Shown: in pieces, positions 1 to 7,342 of the stretch
How the letters are laid out: each line of letters opens with the position of its first letter
Numbering within the stretch: position 1 is the stretch's first letter
NCBI GenBank assembly: GCA_016178595.1
Contig: JACOSY010000030.1
Location: forward strand, 1-34,715
Direction of reading: 5' to 3'
Source: Ignavibacteria bacterium
GTDB taxonomy: Bacteria; Bacteroidota; Ignavibacteria; UBA10030; SZUA-254
DNA length: 34,715 nt
Notes under the pieces: generated by a model
Told to the model about the DNA's origin: nothing
The model's input: the letters and a program-made list of their open reading frames with translations, nothing else
Database searches by the model: none
Translations under genes and position numbers: made by a program

Positions 1-83
1 ATCGACAACCCCTGAGCCCGATAGACGGCAATATGATCTCTTTCATCAAGAGACAGTTGATGATACTGTGGTATAGGTGCCAT
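1..83 (-). CDS. IS30-family transposase, N-terminal fragment (cut by window edge)
   Basis: Only the first 27 codons lie in the window; the gene continues beyond base 1. The ATG is at 81-83 on the minus strand, with GGAG a few bases upstream. The peptide begins MAPIPQYHQLSLDERDHIAV and then reads YRAQGLS. This matches the N-terminal helix-turn-helix region of IS30-family transposases, in which 'LT..ER..I..L...G.S...IA..LGR..STISRE' is the usual pattern. The DDE catalytic core would lie outside the window. It sits just beyond the abruptly ended T9SS-type gene at 135-1724 and points the same way. I infer that the element inserted into that gene. The family call rests on a short stretch, so confidence is moderate. 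Confidence 0.6.
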   Translation of the reverse strand, partial: MAPIPQYHQLSLDERDHIAVYRAQGLS

Positions 84-140
84 ACTCCAAGAATAACAAA
101 TTCTCTCCTGGAGTGTTGCACTTCCTTGTAGAACTCATGC
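1..140 (-). mobile_element. Right-hand end of an IS30-like insertion sequence (left part outside window)
   Basis: The transposase start at 83, followed outward by about 55 non-coding bases, is the normal layout of an IS30-type element end. The junction with the host gene is placed at about 134-142. There the reading frame of the T9SS-type protein stops a few residues after its NPFNP motif. The exact terminal repeat and target duplication cannot be fixed without the other end. Confidence 0.45.
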
Positions 141-1724
141 AATTGAAAATTGAAAATGTGTAACCGGGTTGAAGGGGTTGGGATAATTTTGGTAAAGAGC
201 AAAACCATGCGGGAGATCGTTGTCCTGTTGCTTCACGGCATCGACCAGCGGCATCTTCGTGCCGTACTTGAAGATCTTCAGCGTGAGAGCCGGGGCGGCA
301 GGATTCCAACCGCCGAAATGGTACGGTGTTTTGATGGTAATGAGATTGGTGGATGTCATATTCACATGGCTGCCGGGAATTCCGCTCCCCGTACCGCCGG
401 TGGGATCAGTGAACTGAAGAATCATGCTGTCGCATCTGGCTATGATGTAAGAAGAGTCGGGCCAAGAAAGGATGACGTCGGCACTATCAGCCGCAGCGTC
501 ATCATTTTTTACCTTCAAGTAGAACGAATCTTTCTTTGCAGGATTGATTGGCACATCACGCAAATCTTTATAGAGGAGGCCCGTTGAGGAATATGTGCTG
601 ATATCACGGCTCGGAATATTGATCCACTTCGCATAAAATCCGGGAGGAACTGGTGGAAAAGGGTTTTCACCGAGCATATAATCGATACCGTAGGTCGCAT
701 ATATATGGTTACCGAAAACCATGTGGGTTGAATCAACGCCGAATTGAGAATTATCGCTAATCCTCATTTGGAAAATCGACGACGGCGGATCGGTGGTGAA
801 GGTTTGATCTGCTCCATAATCGTTACCTGGTTCACCAGAACAATTTGACCGCAAGTGAGCAGCGATTCTATAATGGTAAGTTGTATTTGGAATCAGGTTT
901 GTTAGAGTGGCAGTATACGAAATGCCAAAAGACGAAAAGTTCGAGGTGTCAGCATGGATTTCCATCCCATACGAAGTAGTAGTTCCATATTGGAATGTAG
1001 CAGAGTCAATAGGGTCGCAACCGAAATGAATATATCCATTCAATGTCGCCAAGGTCGAAGTGATAGTGCTTGCAGAATCAGTATACGGTATCGTTGAGTC
1101 CCAACATTCACAAATATAGTATTTGAATCCATACTTGAAAATCTTAATTGTCAGGTACGGTGCCGCCGGGTTCCATCCGCTTTGATCGAATGGATTCTTG
1201 ATAGTGACCGAACTCGTCGTCGACATGTTCACGCGAGCCCCGGGGATACCGCTCCCGATTCCTCCTGTGGTGTCGGTAAATTCAAGAATCATGCTGTCGC
1301 AATTAGCGAGTATATATGCCGGGTCTGGCCATTTAATTGCCAGGTTGGCATTTGTTGCGGACGCGTAATCGTTCTTCACCCTAATGTAGAACGAGTCTTT
1401 CCTTGTCGAGGGAAGCGGACTCGGAGTATCACGTAAATCCTTGTACAGTAAACCAGTCGCTGAGTTAATCGGACGACCAGGAATGCTGATCCATTTTGCA
1501 TAGAATCCAGGCGGATCAGGAGGAGACGCGTTCTCACCGAGTGCGGCATCGATGCCGTATGTTGCGTTAGGATGATTGCCGAAGACCATCAACCCGCTAT
1601 CCCCCGGAGCGCCATCGTCGCTGACGCGGATCCGAAACGTAACGCCGGAAGATTGACTCAATGCCGGTTGAAGTATGCCGAAGAACAGAATTCCTGATGC
1701 GATCGACAGATAGAGCTTCTTCAT
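135..1724 (-). CDS. Secreted protein with duplicated domain, FN3-like middle and truncated T9SS sorting domain
   Basis: The 529-residue protein starts at ATG 1722-1724 with a strong GGAGG upstream. Residues 1-24 form a signal peptide (hydrophobic core, then ALSQ). Residues about 28-199 and 317-489 are two copies of one domain; both contain MVFGNH, ATYGID, LGEN, PPGFYAKW, LLYKDLRD, CDSMIL and GGWNPAAP or close variants. Residues about 213-313 look like a fibronectin-III-type domain (ATLTNLIPNTTYHYRI). Residues about 507-529 begin the T9SS type A C-terminal domain (YQNYPNPFNPVTHF). That domain is normally about 70-80 residues, but here it ends after roughly 20. The rest appears to have been removed by the IS30-like insertion. 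T9SS substrates need the C-terminal domain for export across the outer membrane, so the product is probably no longer sorted to the surface. The function of the duplicated domain is unknown to me. Confidence 0.85.
   Translation of the reverse strand: MKKLYLSIASGILFFGILQPALSQSSGVTFRIRVSDDGAPGDSGLMVFGNHPNATYGIDAALGENASPPDPPGFYAKWISIPGRPINSATGLLYKDLRDTPSPLPSTRKDSFYIRVKNDYASATNANLAIKWPDPAYILANCDSMILEFTDTTGGIGSGIPGARVNMSTTSSVTIKNPFDQSGWNPAAPYLTIKIFKYGFKYYICECWDSTIPYTDSASTITSTLATLNGYIHFGCDPIDSATFQYGTTTSYGMEIHADTSNFSSFGISYTATLTNLIPNTTYHYRIAAHLRSNCSGEPGNDYGADQTFTTDPPSSIFQMRISDNSQFGVDSTHMVFGNHIYATYGIDYMLGENPFPPVPPGFYAKWINIPSRDISTYSSTGLLYKDLRDVPINPAKKDSFYLKVKNDDAAADSADVILSWPDSSYIIARCDSMILQFTDPTGGTGSGIPGSHVNMTSTNLITIKTPYHFGGWNPAAPALTLKIFKYGTKMPLVDAVKQQDNDLPHGFALYQNYPNPFNPVTHFQFSIA
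258..776 (-). repeat. Second copy of an intragenic duplicated domain
   Basis: This region encodes residues about 317-489 of the secreted protein. It is homologous to the copy at 1128-1643, with shared blocks such as PPGFYAKW, GLLYKDLRD and GWNPAAP. The identity is high but not perfect at the protein level, so the duplication is not very recent. Confidence 0.75.
1128..1643 (-). repeat. First copy of an intragenic duplicated domain
   Basis: This region encodes residues about 28-199, directly after the signal peptide, and pairs with the copy at 258-776. The FN3-like segment lies between the two copies. Confidence 0.75.
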
Positions 1725-1747
1725 AACAACCTCCGCAAGCTTGGATC

Positions 1748-1838
1748 GTTATTCGTCATTGGTTATCCGTTATCTGGATCAAGCAACAGATGACCTTTCT
1801 CACATCTCGTATCTCATATCCAATATCATATCTCCTAC
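1748..1838. repeat. AT-rich word-repeat segments in an intergenic gap
   Basis: Bases 1748-1774 consist of repeated ATTCGTCATTGG / TTATCCGTTATC-type words. Bases 1801-1838 consist of ATCTCGTATCTCATATC-type words. Such degenerate word strings are common between genes in this group of bacteria. The second block runs into the stop codon (1835-1837) of the adjacent membrane-protein gene. No coding potential is evident here. Confidence 0.5.
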
Positions 1839-2449
1839 TCCACCATTTTCTCTGCCCTCACCTCGAACAACCTGCTCACGTCCTTCTTTCGCACGCTCAC
1901 CAATATCCAGATGATGATCGGGATGAATCCGACGCCGATCGCATTATAAAAATCATACAGGAAACTGACGATGGAATTACGAAACGCCGAATCCTTGAAC
2001 GGCGAAAACGTATGCTGATCCGGAAGAAATGTGTACGACCACGTCATGACGACGACGGAAGCGAGGCTATCGATGACGATGAGAAACGACACTCCCATGA
2101 GAACCGCCTTTATTTTTCGCTTCAAGGCAATCGGCATGGCAAGCACAAGCGCCAGCAGCATCGGCATGTGTGAGCGGAGCGACTCCAGCTTGAAGTCGAA
2201 GAGCGAGTCCTGCATATCGGCTGCGTCGCGGTGGTAGACGGCGATCTCGTAGGCGGGATCGAGTGATGGGCCGAGCTTCGTGACGTTTTCAAGTCCGACG
2301 ATGTGCAGCTCTTCGTTCGCAATTGCCGTGACGATGCCGGTATACGGCGGGACGAGGTACGACCATCCCCACAGCGCAAACGCGTAGACAACAATTGCCG
2401 TTAGGATGAACCGGACAATTGTGTTAGCGGCGGATGGACGCTTTGGCAC
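1835..2449 (-). CDS. Exosortase-associated membrane protein (XrtH-associated type)
   Basis: This integral membrane protein of about 204 residues lies directly downstream of, and overlaps, the exosortase gene. An N-terminal transmembrane helix (around VRFILTAIVVYAFALWGW) is followed by an extracytoplasmic segment. Three more helices follow (MPMLLALVLAMPIAL, AVLMGVSFLIVIDSLASVVVM and a C-terminal one near GVGFIPIIIWILVSV). The frame is open back to ATG 2518, but that extension is Ser/Arg-rich and lies inside the exosortase transmembrane coding region. GTG at 2449 gives a 26-base overlap and is the more likely start. Small membrane proteins in this position accompany exosortase H in other genomes; their exact role is unknown. 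Identification rests on context and topology more than on motifs. Confidence 0.7.
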   Translation of the reverse strand: MPKRPSAANTIVRFILTAIVVYAFALWGWSYLVPPYTGIVTAIANEELHIVGLENVTKLGPSLDPAYEIAVYHRDAADMQDSLFDFKLESLRSHMPMLLALVLAMPIALKRKIKAVLMGVSFLIVIDSLASVVVMTWSYTFLPDQHTFSPFKDSAFRNSIVSFLYDFYNAIGVGFIPIIIWILVSVRKKDVSRLFEVRAEKMVE

Positions 2450-2996
2450 CGGCGAACTTTGCCGCCCAGAAGAGCCAGACCGCCAGCGTGAGAAGTATGA
2501 AGAGAGCCTGCCAGGCATAGATATGGAACATGTCGAACAGCGATGGAAAATACACGCCGATGTAAAACATCGTTACGACGCGAACGATGTTCATGAGAAA
2601 CAGCACGATGGCGCCGCCGATCACGCCAATGGTCTTGGATTTCCACGTTGCAGGATAGGCAAGGAGCGCCGCCCACAGCATCGCCGTTGGATAAAGGGAA
2701 TCGCAGCCGCGAACGATATTCACGCTGAAGCGGGACGACGTGATCGACGATCCGGCAACATCGCACTGCGTTCCGAGGGCAGACAAGACCTTCCCGCACG
2801 CAGACGCAATTTGGTGAAGGTGCGGTTCCACAAAATTTGTCTGCGCTGCATTGATCTGCAGCAGAATCGTGAACACGCCGAGGATAAGAGCGAAGAGGAA
2901 ACAGAACTTGAGAATCTCTCTATTCTCTCGAAGCGAAATCCGTAGTCGGCCTTTTGCATCAGAGGATGTGGTATGATCTTTTTGTTTGCTTGTCAT
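2424..2996 (-). CDS. xrtH: Exosortase/archaeosortase family transpeptidase, XrtH-like
   Basis: Exosortases are polytopic membrane cysteine proteases/transpeptidases that cut C-terminal 'CTERM' sorting signals of exported proteins. Counting from ATG 2996 the protein has 190 residues. The expected catalytic triad is visible: Cys98 in NIVRGCDSLYP, Arg139 in LMNIVRVVTMFYIGVY and His158 in FDMFHIYAWQALF. The hydrophobic helices between them fit the family. The spacing and the pattern around Arg and His resemble exosortase H. A TTG start at 3026 is possible but less likely. The downstream gene overlaps and encodes the usual XrtH-type partner. No CTERM substrate is visible in the window. The subfamily is inferred; the family is well supported. 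Confidence 0.85.
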   Translation of the reverse strand: MTSKQKDHTTSSDAKGRLRISLRENREILKFCFLFALILGVFTILLQINAAQTNFVEPHLHQIASACGKVLSALGTQCDVAGSSITSSRFSVNIVRGCDSLYPTAMLWAALLAYPATWKSKTIGVIGGAIVLFLMNIVRVVTMFYIGVYFPSLFDMFHIYAWQALFILLTLAVWLFWAAKFAGAKASIRR

Positions 2997-3026
2997 TGTA
3001 TTCACGAGGAACTGAGGCGATGTCAA

Positions 3027-3372
3027 TCTGCGCTCCCGACTTCACCGATGGTATGGCGCGGGCATAGAGATCGCTTGTATTGAGTAATGAATGATAGAGA
3101 TAAATCGCCTCAAAATCAAAAATCGAATAGGTTTTCCAACAGCCGAAGAAAATTTTGAAATTTGGTGACGGTTTGCTATCTTTCAACAGATTTATGCTGA
3201 TTCCTTTCCACAACAATATCCTGCAAACGAAGGAGTACGGTCAACTATAGGATACTTGCTACAACCGGTACCTCTATAAATCGTATACTGAGCAGGCTAT
3301 TCACGTCGAGTCGACACCCGAACGGTTTTACTAGACACTAATTCGTGTATTAACCATCATTTTAGAGTGCTT
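3027..3372. other. Divergent intergenic region between exosortase and moxR operons
   Basis: About 350 bases without a convincing gene. It should hold the promoters of both divergent operons. An AT-rich word segment (AAAATCAAAAATCGAAT near 3111-3127) lies in the middle. Nearer moxR there are the -10-like hexamers TATAAA (3275-3280) and TATACT (3284-3289), but no well-spaced -35. A near-perfect 14-base palindrome, ACACTAATTCGTGT (3335-3348), lies about 25 bases before the moxR start and could be an operator. None of these sites is certain. Confidence 0.4.
3335..3348. promoter_or_regulatory. Candidate operator palindrome upstream of moxR
   Basis: ACAC and GTGT arms flank a central T-AATT-C, with one mismatched pair. 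The position just before the moxR start suggests a possible repressor site. There is only one copy and no known regulator match, so this is a weak call. Confidence 0.2.
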
Positions 3373-4359
3373 ATGACGGACATTAAAGAACTCAACGAAC
3401 GGATCCAGCGCGAAAGTGCATTCATCGACATACTCCAGATGGAAGTGGGAAAGGTGATCGTCGGCCAGAAATATATGGTCGAGCGATTATTGATCGGGCT
3501 TCTCTCCAACGGTCATATTTTGTTGGAAGGTGTTCCGGGCCTTGCCAAGACGCTGTCCATCAAGACACTTGCCGCGGCGATTAAGGCGAAGTTCCAACGT
3601 ATTCAATTCACACCCGACTTATTGCCGGCAGATGTGATCGGAACGATGATCTACAATCAGAAGAACGGAGAGTTCTCTGTGCGCAAGGGCCCCATCTTTT
3701 CCAACTTTATTCTTGCGGACGAGATCAACCGTGCACCGGCAAAGGTACAAAGTGCGCTCCTCGAAGCGATGCAAGAGCGGCAGGTGACGATCGGCGAGCA
3801 GACGTTCAAGCTGGACGAGCCATTCCTCGTGCTTGCGACGCAGAATCCGATCGAACAGGAAGGAACGTACCCGCTCCCTGAAGCGCAAGTCGATCGTTTC
3901 ATGCTGAAGATCAAGATCGATTATCCGAACCGCGAGGAAGAGCGGCTCATCATGCGGCAGAACGTCGCGAACTTGGCACCAAAAATTTCCGCCGTCATCA
4001 GTCCGACGGATATCCTGAAGGCACGGGCAGTCGTGCAAGAAGTGTATATGGATGAGAAAATCGAGCGCTACATTCTCGACATTGTCTTCGCGACGCGTAC
4101 ACCGAAGGACTTCAAGCTCGACAAGCTAACCTCGCTCATTAATTACGGCGCTTCGCCGCGTGCGACGATCAATCTTGCGCTGGCGTCGAAGGCATACGCT
4201 TTTGTGAAGCGGCGCGGTTACGTGATTCCTGAAGATGTGCGCGCTATTTGCCACGACGTGCTGCGCCACCGCATCGCCGTTACGTACGAGGCAGAAGCGG
4301 AGAACGTGACATCGGAAAATTTGGTGGATGAGATTCTCAACGCCGTCGAAGTGCCATAA
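3373..4359 (+). CDS. moxR: MoxR-family AAA+ ATPase
   Basis: This 328-residue cytoplasmic ATPase is thought to act as a chaperone that helps assemble or activate von Willebrand factor A (vWA) proteins. The Walker A motif is GVPGLAKT (residues 53-60). Walker B is FILADE with Asp116-Glu117, followed by NRAPAKVQSALLEAMQERQV, typical of MoxR. Sensor 1 is in LATQNPIEQEGTYPLPEAQ, and sensor 2 / C-terminal helical residues are in GASPRAT. ATG 3373 is chosen over GTG 3367 because it matches the family start. It is the first gene of an eight-gene operon; the DUF58 gene follows after 17 bases. The moxR-DUF58-Bat order is the classical one and strongly supports the assignment. Confidence 0.95.
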   Translation: MTDIKELNERIQRESAFIDILQMEVGKVIVGQKYMVERLLIGLLSNGHILLEGVPGLAKTLSIKTLAAAIKAKFQRIQFTPDLLPADVIGTMIYNQKNGEFSVRKGPIFSNFILADEINRAPAKVQSALLEAMQERQVTIGEQTFKLDEPFLVLATQNPIEQEGTYPLPEAQVDRFMLKIKIDYPNREEERLIMRQNVANLAPKISAVISPTDILKARAVVQEVYMDEKIERYILDIVFATRTPKDFKLDKLTSLINYGASPRATINLALASKAYAFVKRRGYVIPEDVRAICHDVLRHRIAVTYEAEAENVTSENLVDEILNAVEVP

Positions 4360-4376
4360 ATCGGTCTGAGCGATCA

Positions 4377-5252
4377 GTGGAAACGTCCGAACTCTTCAAG
4401 AAAGTCCGCAAGATTGAGATCCGCACCAAAGGTCTGGTGAACCAGATCTTCTCAGGTGAGTACCATAGTGTCTTTAAAGGACGCGGCATGGCGTTCAGCG
4501 AAGTGCGCGAGTACCAGTTTGGCGACGATATCCGTACAATCGACTGGAACGTCTCGGCGCGCTTCAACCATCCATTCGTGAAAGTCTTTGAAGAGGAGCG
4601 AGAGCTGACAGTCATGCTGGTGGTGGATGTGAGCGGTTCAGGTGAATTCGGCACAGTGCAGCAGATGAAAAAAGATGTCGCGGCTGAATTGTGTGCCGTT
4701 CTTGCATTCTCGGCGCTTCAGAACAACGATAAAGTCGGCGTCATCTTCTTCAGCGATATCGTAGAGAAATTCATTCCACCCAAGAAGGGGCGAACACATA
4801 TCCTGCGTATCGTTCGTGAAATCCTTGACTTCAAGCCGGCACATCGCCAGACACGGGTTGCCGAAGGTCTGCGATACCTGACGAGTGCGATCAAAAAGCG
4901 AAGCATTGCCTTTCTCGTTTCGGATTTTCTTGATGAAGGGTATGATGATGCCTTGAAGATTGCAGCGCGGAAGCATGACCTGATCGGCATTCGCCTCTAT
5001 GATCTGCGAGAGGAAGCGCTGCCGTCCGTTGGGCTGATGCGCGTCATGGATGCGGAATCCGGAGAAGCGATGTGGGTGGATACGAGCGACCGGCTGGTGC
5101 GCGAGCGCTATGCAGCCTGGTGGAAAGAACGCGCAGATACGCGCACCAAACTCTTCCGCCGAAGCGGCGTCGATGCTATCGACATCCGGATCGATCAATC
5201 GTACATTTCTCCGCTCATGCAGTTCTTCAGGGCGAGGGAGAAGAGATGGTGA
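4377..5252 (+). CDS. DUF58 domain protein (vWA-like, MoxR partner)
   Basis: This 291-residue protein has a GTG start at 4377, 17 bases after moxR. The DUF58 signature is clear: residues about 38-66 contain AFSEVREYQFGDDIRTIDWN followed by VSARFNHPFVKVFEEERE. A vWA-like fold follows, with a DVSGSGEFG metal-binding (MIDAS-type) motif. DUF58 proteins regularly sit between moxR and vWA genes and are assumed to be client or partner proteins of the ATPase. The biochemical function is unknown. The 3' end overlaps the next gene by seven bases (ATGGTGA), which suggests translational coupling. Confidence 0.92.
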   Translation: METSELFKKVRKIEIRTKGLVNQIFSGEYHSVFKGRGMAFSEVREYQFGDDIRTIDWNVSARFNHPFVKVFEEERELTVMLVVDVSGSGEFGTVQQMKKDVAAELCAVLAFSALQNNDKVGVIFFSDIVEKFIPPKKGRTHILRIVREILDFKPAHRQTRVAEGLRYLTSAIKKRSIAFLVSDFLDEGYDDALKIAARKHDLIGIRLYDLREEALPSVGLMRVMDAESGEAMWVDTSDRLVRERYAAWWKERADTRTKLFRRSGVDAIDIRIDQSYISPLMQFFRAREKRW

Positions 5253-6253
5253 GAGTGAAATTCCGAAATTCAAAGCACGAAATTCGAAACCGTACGAGTG
5301 CAGGGGTGCTGAGTATTCTGCTTCTGCTCGTGTCCTTTGCAACACTCGTGCGTGCGCAGGACGTGCATGCGACGGCTCGGGTAGATTCCAACAAGGTTAC
5401 GATCGGCGATTGGCTCCAGCTTCGTATTGAGATCGAGCATCCGTCCAACGTCACTGTAACAATACCATCGCTGGCCGATTCTCTCGAAGGGATGGAGATC
5501 GTCAAGCGGGATTCGGAGATTGTGAAACAGAACGGCTCCACTATTCTCAGGGCGATGACCTTTACGATCACTTCCTTCGATTCCGGAACACACGTCATAC
5601 CGCCGTTGACTATTCACTACAGCTCGGTTGGAGATACGACGAAGCGCGTGGTGGAAACCTCGCCGGTCCCAATTTTCGTCCGGGGTATTGCGGTCGATAC
5701 ATCAAAAGAGATTCGGGACATCAAAGCGCCGCAATCCGTTCCGATGACGTTCGCTGATGTGTTACCATACATCGTTGGCGTTGTTCTGCTTGCCGGACTT
5801 GTGTGGCTCTTCTTCTACATCCGGAAGAAGCGAAAACTCGGCGAGCGCATCATCCCCGAAACGCCGCCGCGGCCTCCCCATGAGGTTGCGCTTGAGGCGT
5901 TGCGGTCGCTCGAATCGGAAAAGCTCTGGCAGCGCGGGAAAGTCAAAGAATATCATTCGTCGCTCACCGATATTATTCGTACATACATCGAGCGGCGGTT
6001 CAAAGTAATGGCGATGGAATCGACGTCGGACGAAATACTTCACTCGCTTCGTCTTTCAATCCGTTCCAATGATGTCTATGAGAAGCTGAAAGAGATGCTT
6101 CTATGTGCGGACTTAGTGAAGTTTGCGAAGTATCAGCCGGATGCGAACGATCATGAAGCAAGTCTTGCCGATGCATTCGCGTTCGTTGAAGCCACATGGA
6201 AAGAATATGCAGAACCGGCGAAGCAGATGGAAGGTGCCGAGGTGAAGCCATGA
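5246..6253 (+). CDS. Small BatD-like membrane protein of the Bat operon
   Basis: This is a 335-residue protein. The frame is open upstream to 5072, but that part only shadows the DUF58 gene. ATG 5246 has a GAGGGAG ribosome site and overlaps the preceding stop. Residues 1-38 are a basic leader plus signal peptide ending VRAQ. Residues about 40-160 form a beta-rich, BatD-like extracytoplasmic domain (KVTIGDWLQLRIEIEH). One transmembrane helix lies around YIVGVVLLAGLVWLFFYI. A cytoplasmic tail follows (LWQRGKVKEYHSSLTDIIR), as in proteins preceding BatA. The leader residues FRNSKHEIRN are encoded by a fragment of a genome-type repeat (see findings). The role is inferred from operon context. Confidence 0.85.
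   Translation: MVRVKFRNSKHEIRNRTSAGVLSILLLLVSFATLVRAQDVHATARVDSNKVTIGDWLQLRIEIEHPSNVTVTIPSLADSLEGMEIVKRDSEIVKQNGSTILRAMTFTITSFDSGTHVIPPLTIHYSSVGDTTKRVVETSPVPIFVRGIAVDTSKEIRDIKAPQSVPMTFADVLPYIVGVVLLAGLVWLFFYIRKKRKLGERIIPETPPRPPHEVALEALRSLESEKLWQRGKVKEYHSSLTDIIRTYIERRFKVMAMESTSDEILHSLRLSIRSNDVYEKLKEMLLCADLVKFAKYQPDANDHEASLADAFAFVEATWKEYAEPAKQMEGAEVKP
5258..5290. repeat. Intergenic-type repeat fragment inside the leader of the BatD-like gene
   Basis: Bases 5273-5290 match the reverse complement of 32700-32717, part of the inverted-repeat element downstream of nadC, at 17 of 18 positions. Here the sequence is translated as FRNSKHEIRN. Confidence 0.6.
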
Positions 6254-7242
6254 CGGGTATGACCTTCGCGAATCCGGAATACCTTGTTCTCCTTGCACTC
6301 GTCCCGATTTCTCTCGCCTGGTATTGGAAGAGGCAGAGGCAGCAGCTGGCGGAGCTTCAAGTATCGACGATCAAAGTATTTCATGCAATGCCACGCACAT
6401 GGCGGCAGCGCCTTCGACATGTGCTCTTTGCGCTCAGGATGCTTGCGCTCATCTTGCTTGTCATCGCGCTTGCTCGTCCGCAATCGACATCGCGCGGTGA
6501 AAACGTGACAACCGAAGGTATCGACATCATTCTTGCAACCGATATCTCCGGCAGCATGCTGGCTGAGGATTTCCGGCCAAACCGTATCGAGGCAGCGAAG
6601 AAAGTCGCGATGGATTTTATTGATGGACGGCCAAACGATAGAATTGGTCTCGTTATTTTTGCCGGCGAGAGCTTCACACAGTGTCCGCTCACGATCGATC
6701 ACCCCGTCGTTGTAACTCTTATCAAGCAGATCAAGAGCGGTATGGTCGAGGATGGAACCGCGATCGGGTCGGGGCTTGCAACCGCCGTGAGCCGGCTGAA
6801 GGACAGCAAGGCAAAGAGTCGCGTCATCATTCTCCTGACCGACGGTGTCAACAATCGCGGCTCGATCGATCCGATGACAGCGGCACAGATTGCACAAACG
6901 TTCGGTGTCCGCGTCTATACGATCGGCGTCGGGACGATCGGTACGGCGCCGTATCCGGTGCAGACGCCGTTCGGGACGCAATACCAAAATATGCCGGTTG
7001 AAATTGATGAAGCGTTGCTTCAAAAAATTGCCGACCTTACCGGCGGCAAGTACTTCCGCGCAACGGACAACCGAACCCTGAAGGACATTTATCAGGAGAT
7101 CGATCGACTGGAAAAGACAAAGATCGAGGTATTGCAATTCCGTCGGCATACAGAGGAGTATTATAGTGTCGCAATGTTTGCAGGAGTTTTTCTTTTGCTG
7201 GAACTGCTGCTGAGTCAAACTGTATTTCGGAAGATACCATGA
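6250..7242 (+). CDS. batA: BatA-type von Willebrand factor A membrane protein
   Basis: This is a 330-residue inner-membrane protein. Two N-terminal helices (about residues 9-25 and 58-76) precede a vWA domain that begins at about residue 90 with a perfect MIDAS motif, Asp98-x-Ser100-x-Ser102 (TDISGSM). Further vWA motifs are TAIGSGLATA and the LLTDG loop. A C-terminal helix lies around FAGVFLLLELLL. The ATG overlaps the preceding stop (ATGA), with GAGGTGA upstream. Bat proteins were first described as aerotolerance factors in Bacteroides; they are thought to act as a periplasm-facing complex activated by MoxR. A 100-base gap with an inverted repeat separates it from batB. Confidence 0.92.
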   Translation: MTGMTFANPEYLVLLALVPISLAWYWKRQRQQLAELQVSTIKVFHAMPRTWRQRLRHVLFALRMLALILLVIALARPQSTSRGENVTTEGIDIILATDISGSMLAEDFRPNRIEAAKKVAMDFIDGRPNDRIGLVIFAGESFTQCPLTIDHPVVVTLIKQIKSGMVEDGTAIGSGLATAVSRLKDSKAKSRVIILLTDGVNNRGSIDPMTAAQIAQTFGVRVYTIGVGTIGTAPYPVQTPFGTQYQNMPVEIDEALLQKIADLTGGKYFRATDNRTLKDIYQEIDRLEKTKIEVLQFRRHTEEYYSVAMFAGVFLLLELLLSQTVFRKIP

Positions 7243-7255
7243 CGAAGAACCTGTT

Positions 7256-7327
7256 ATTGCGGGGGAGCGGAGCGACCGAAGCAATCGGCGTTTCTTACAA
7301 AGGAGATTGCTTCACTTTGCCGGCAAT
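7256..7327. repeat. Inverted repeat between batA and batB
   Basis: The left arm begins ATTGC and ends GAAGCAATC (to about 7286). The right arm runs from GGAGATTGCTTC (about 7302) to GGCAAT at 7327. The arms are imperfectly complementary and share the GAAGCAATC/GATTGCTTC core. This resembles the widespread ATTGCGAGCGAAGCGAAGCAATC-type intergenic element. It lies within a co-directional operon. Confidence 0.6.
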
Positions 7328-7342
7328 GGCGCTGATAGAGAT

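Noticed and set aside
46-309. Minus-strand frame of 87 codons over the end of the T9SS-type gene
   Set aside because: It is another frame of the secreted-protein gene running into the IS end. The real transposase start is ATG 83 in a different frame.
1748-1838. Possible CRISPR-like or tandem repeat array
   Set aside because: The words vary in length and spacing, and there are no constant repeats with unique spacers. It is a degenerate AT-rich word string.
2450-2518. ATG 2518 as start of the exosortase-associated protein
   Set aside because: The added residues are Ser/Arg-rich and overlap the last exosortase helix in another frame. GTG 2449 gives a normal short overlap, though no experimental evidence decides this.
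3619-4038. Long minus-strand frame opposite moxR
   Set aside because: It is antisense to a strongly conserved AAA+ gene and its translation shows no domain.
5072-5245. Upstream extension of the BatD-like gene
   Set aside because: The extra 58 residues lie wholly within the DUF58 gene and are Arg/Cys-rich. ATG 5246 has a ribosome site, a stop overlap and a signal peptide.
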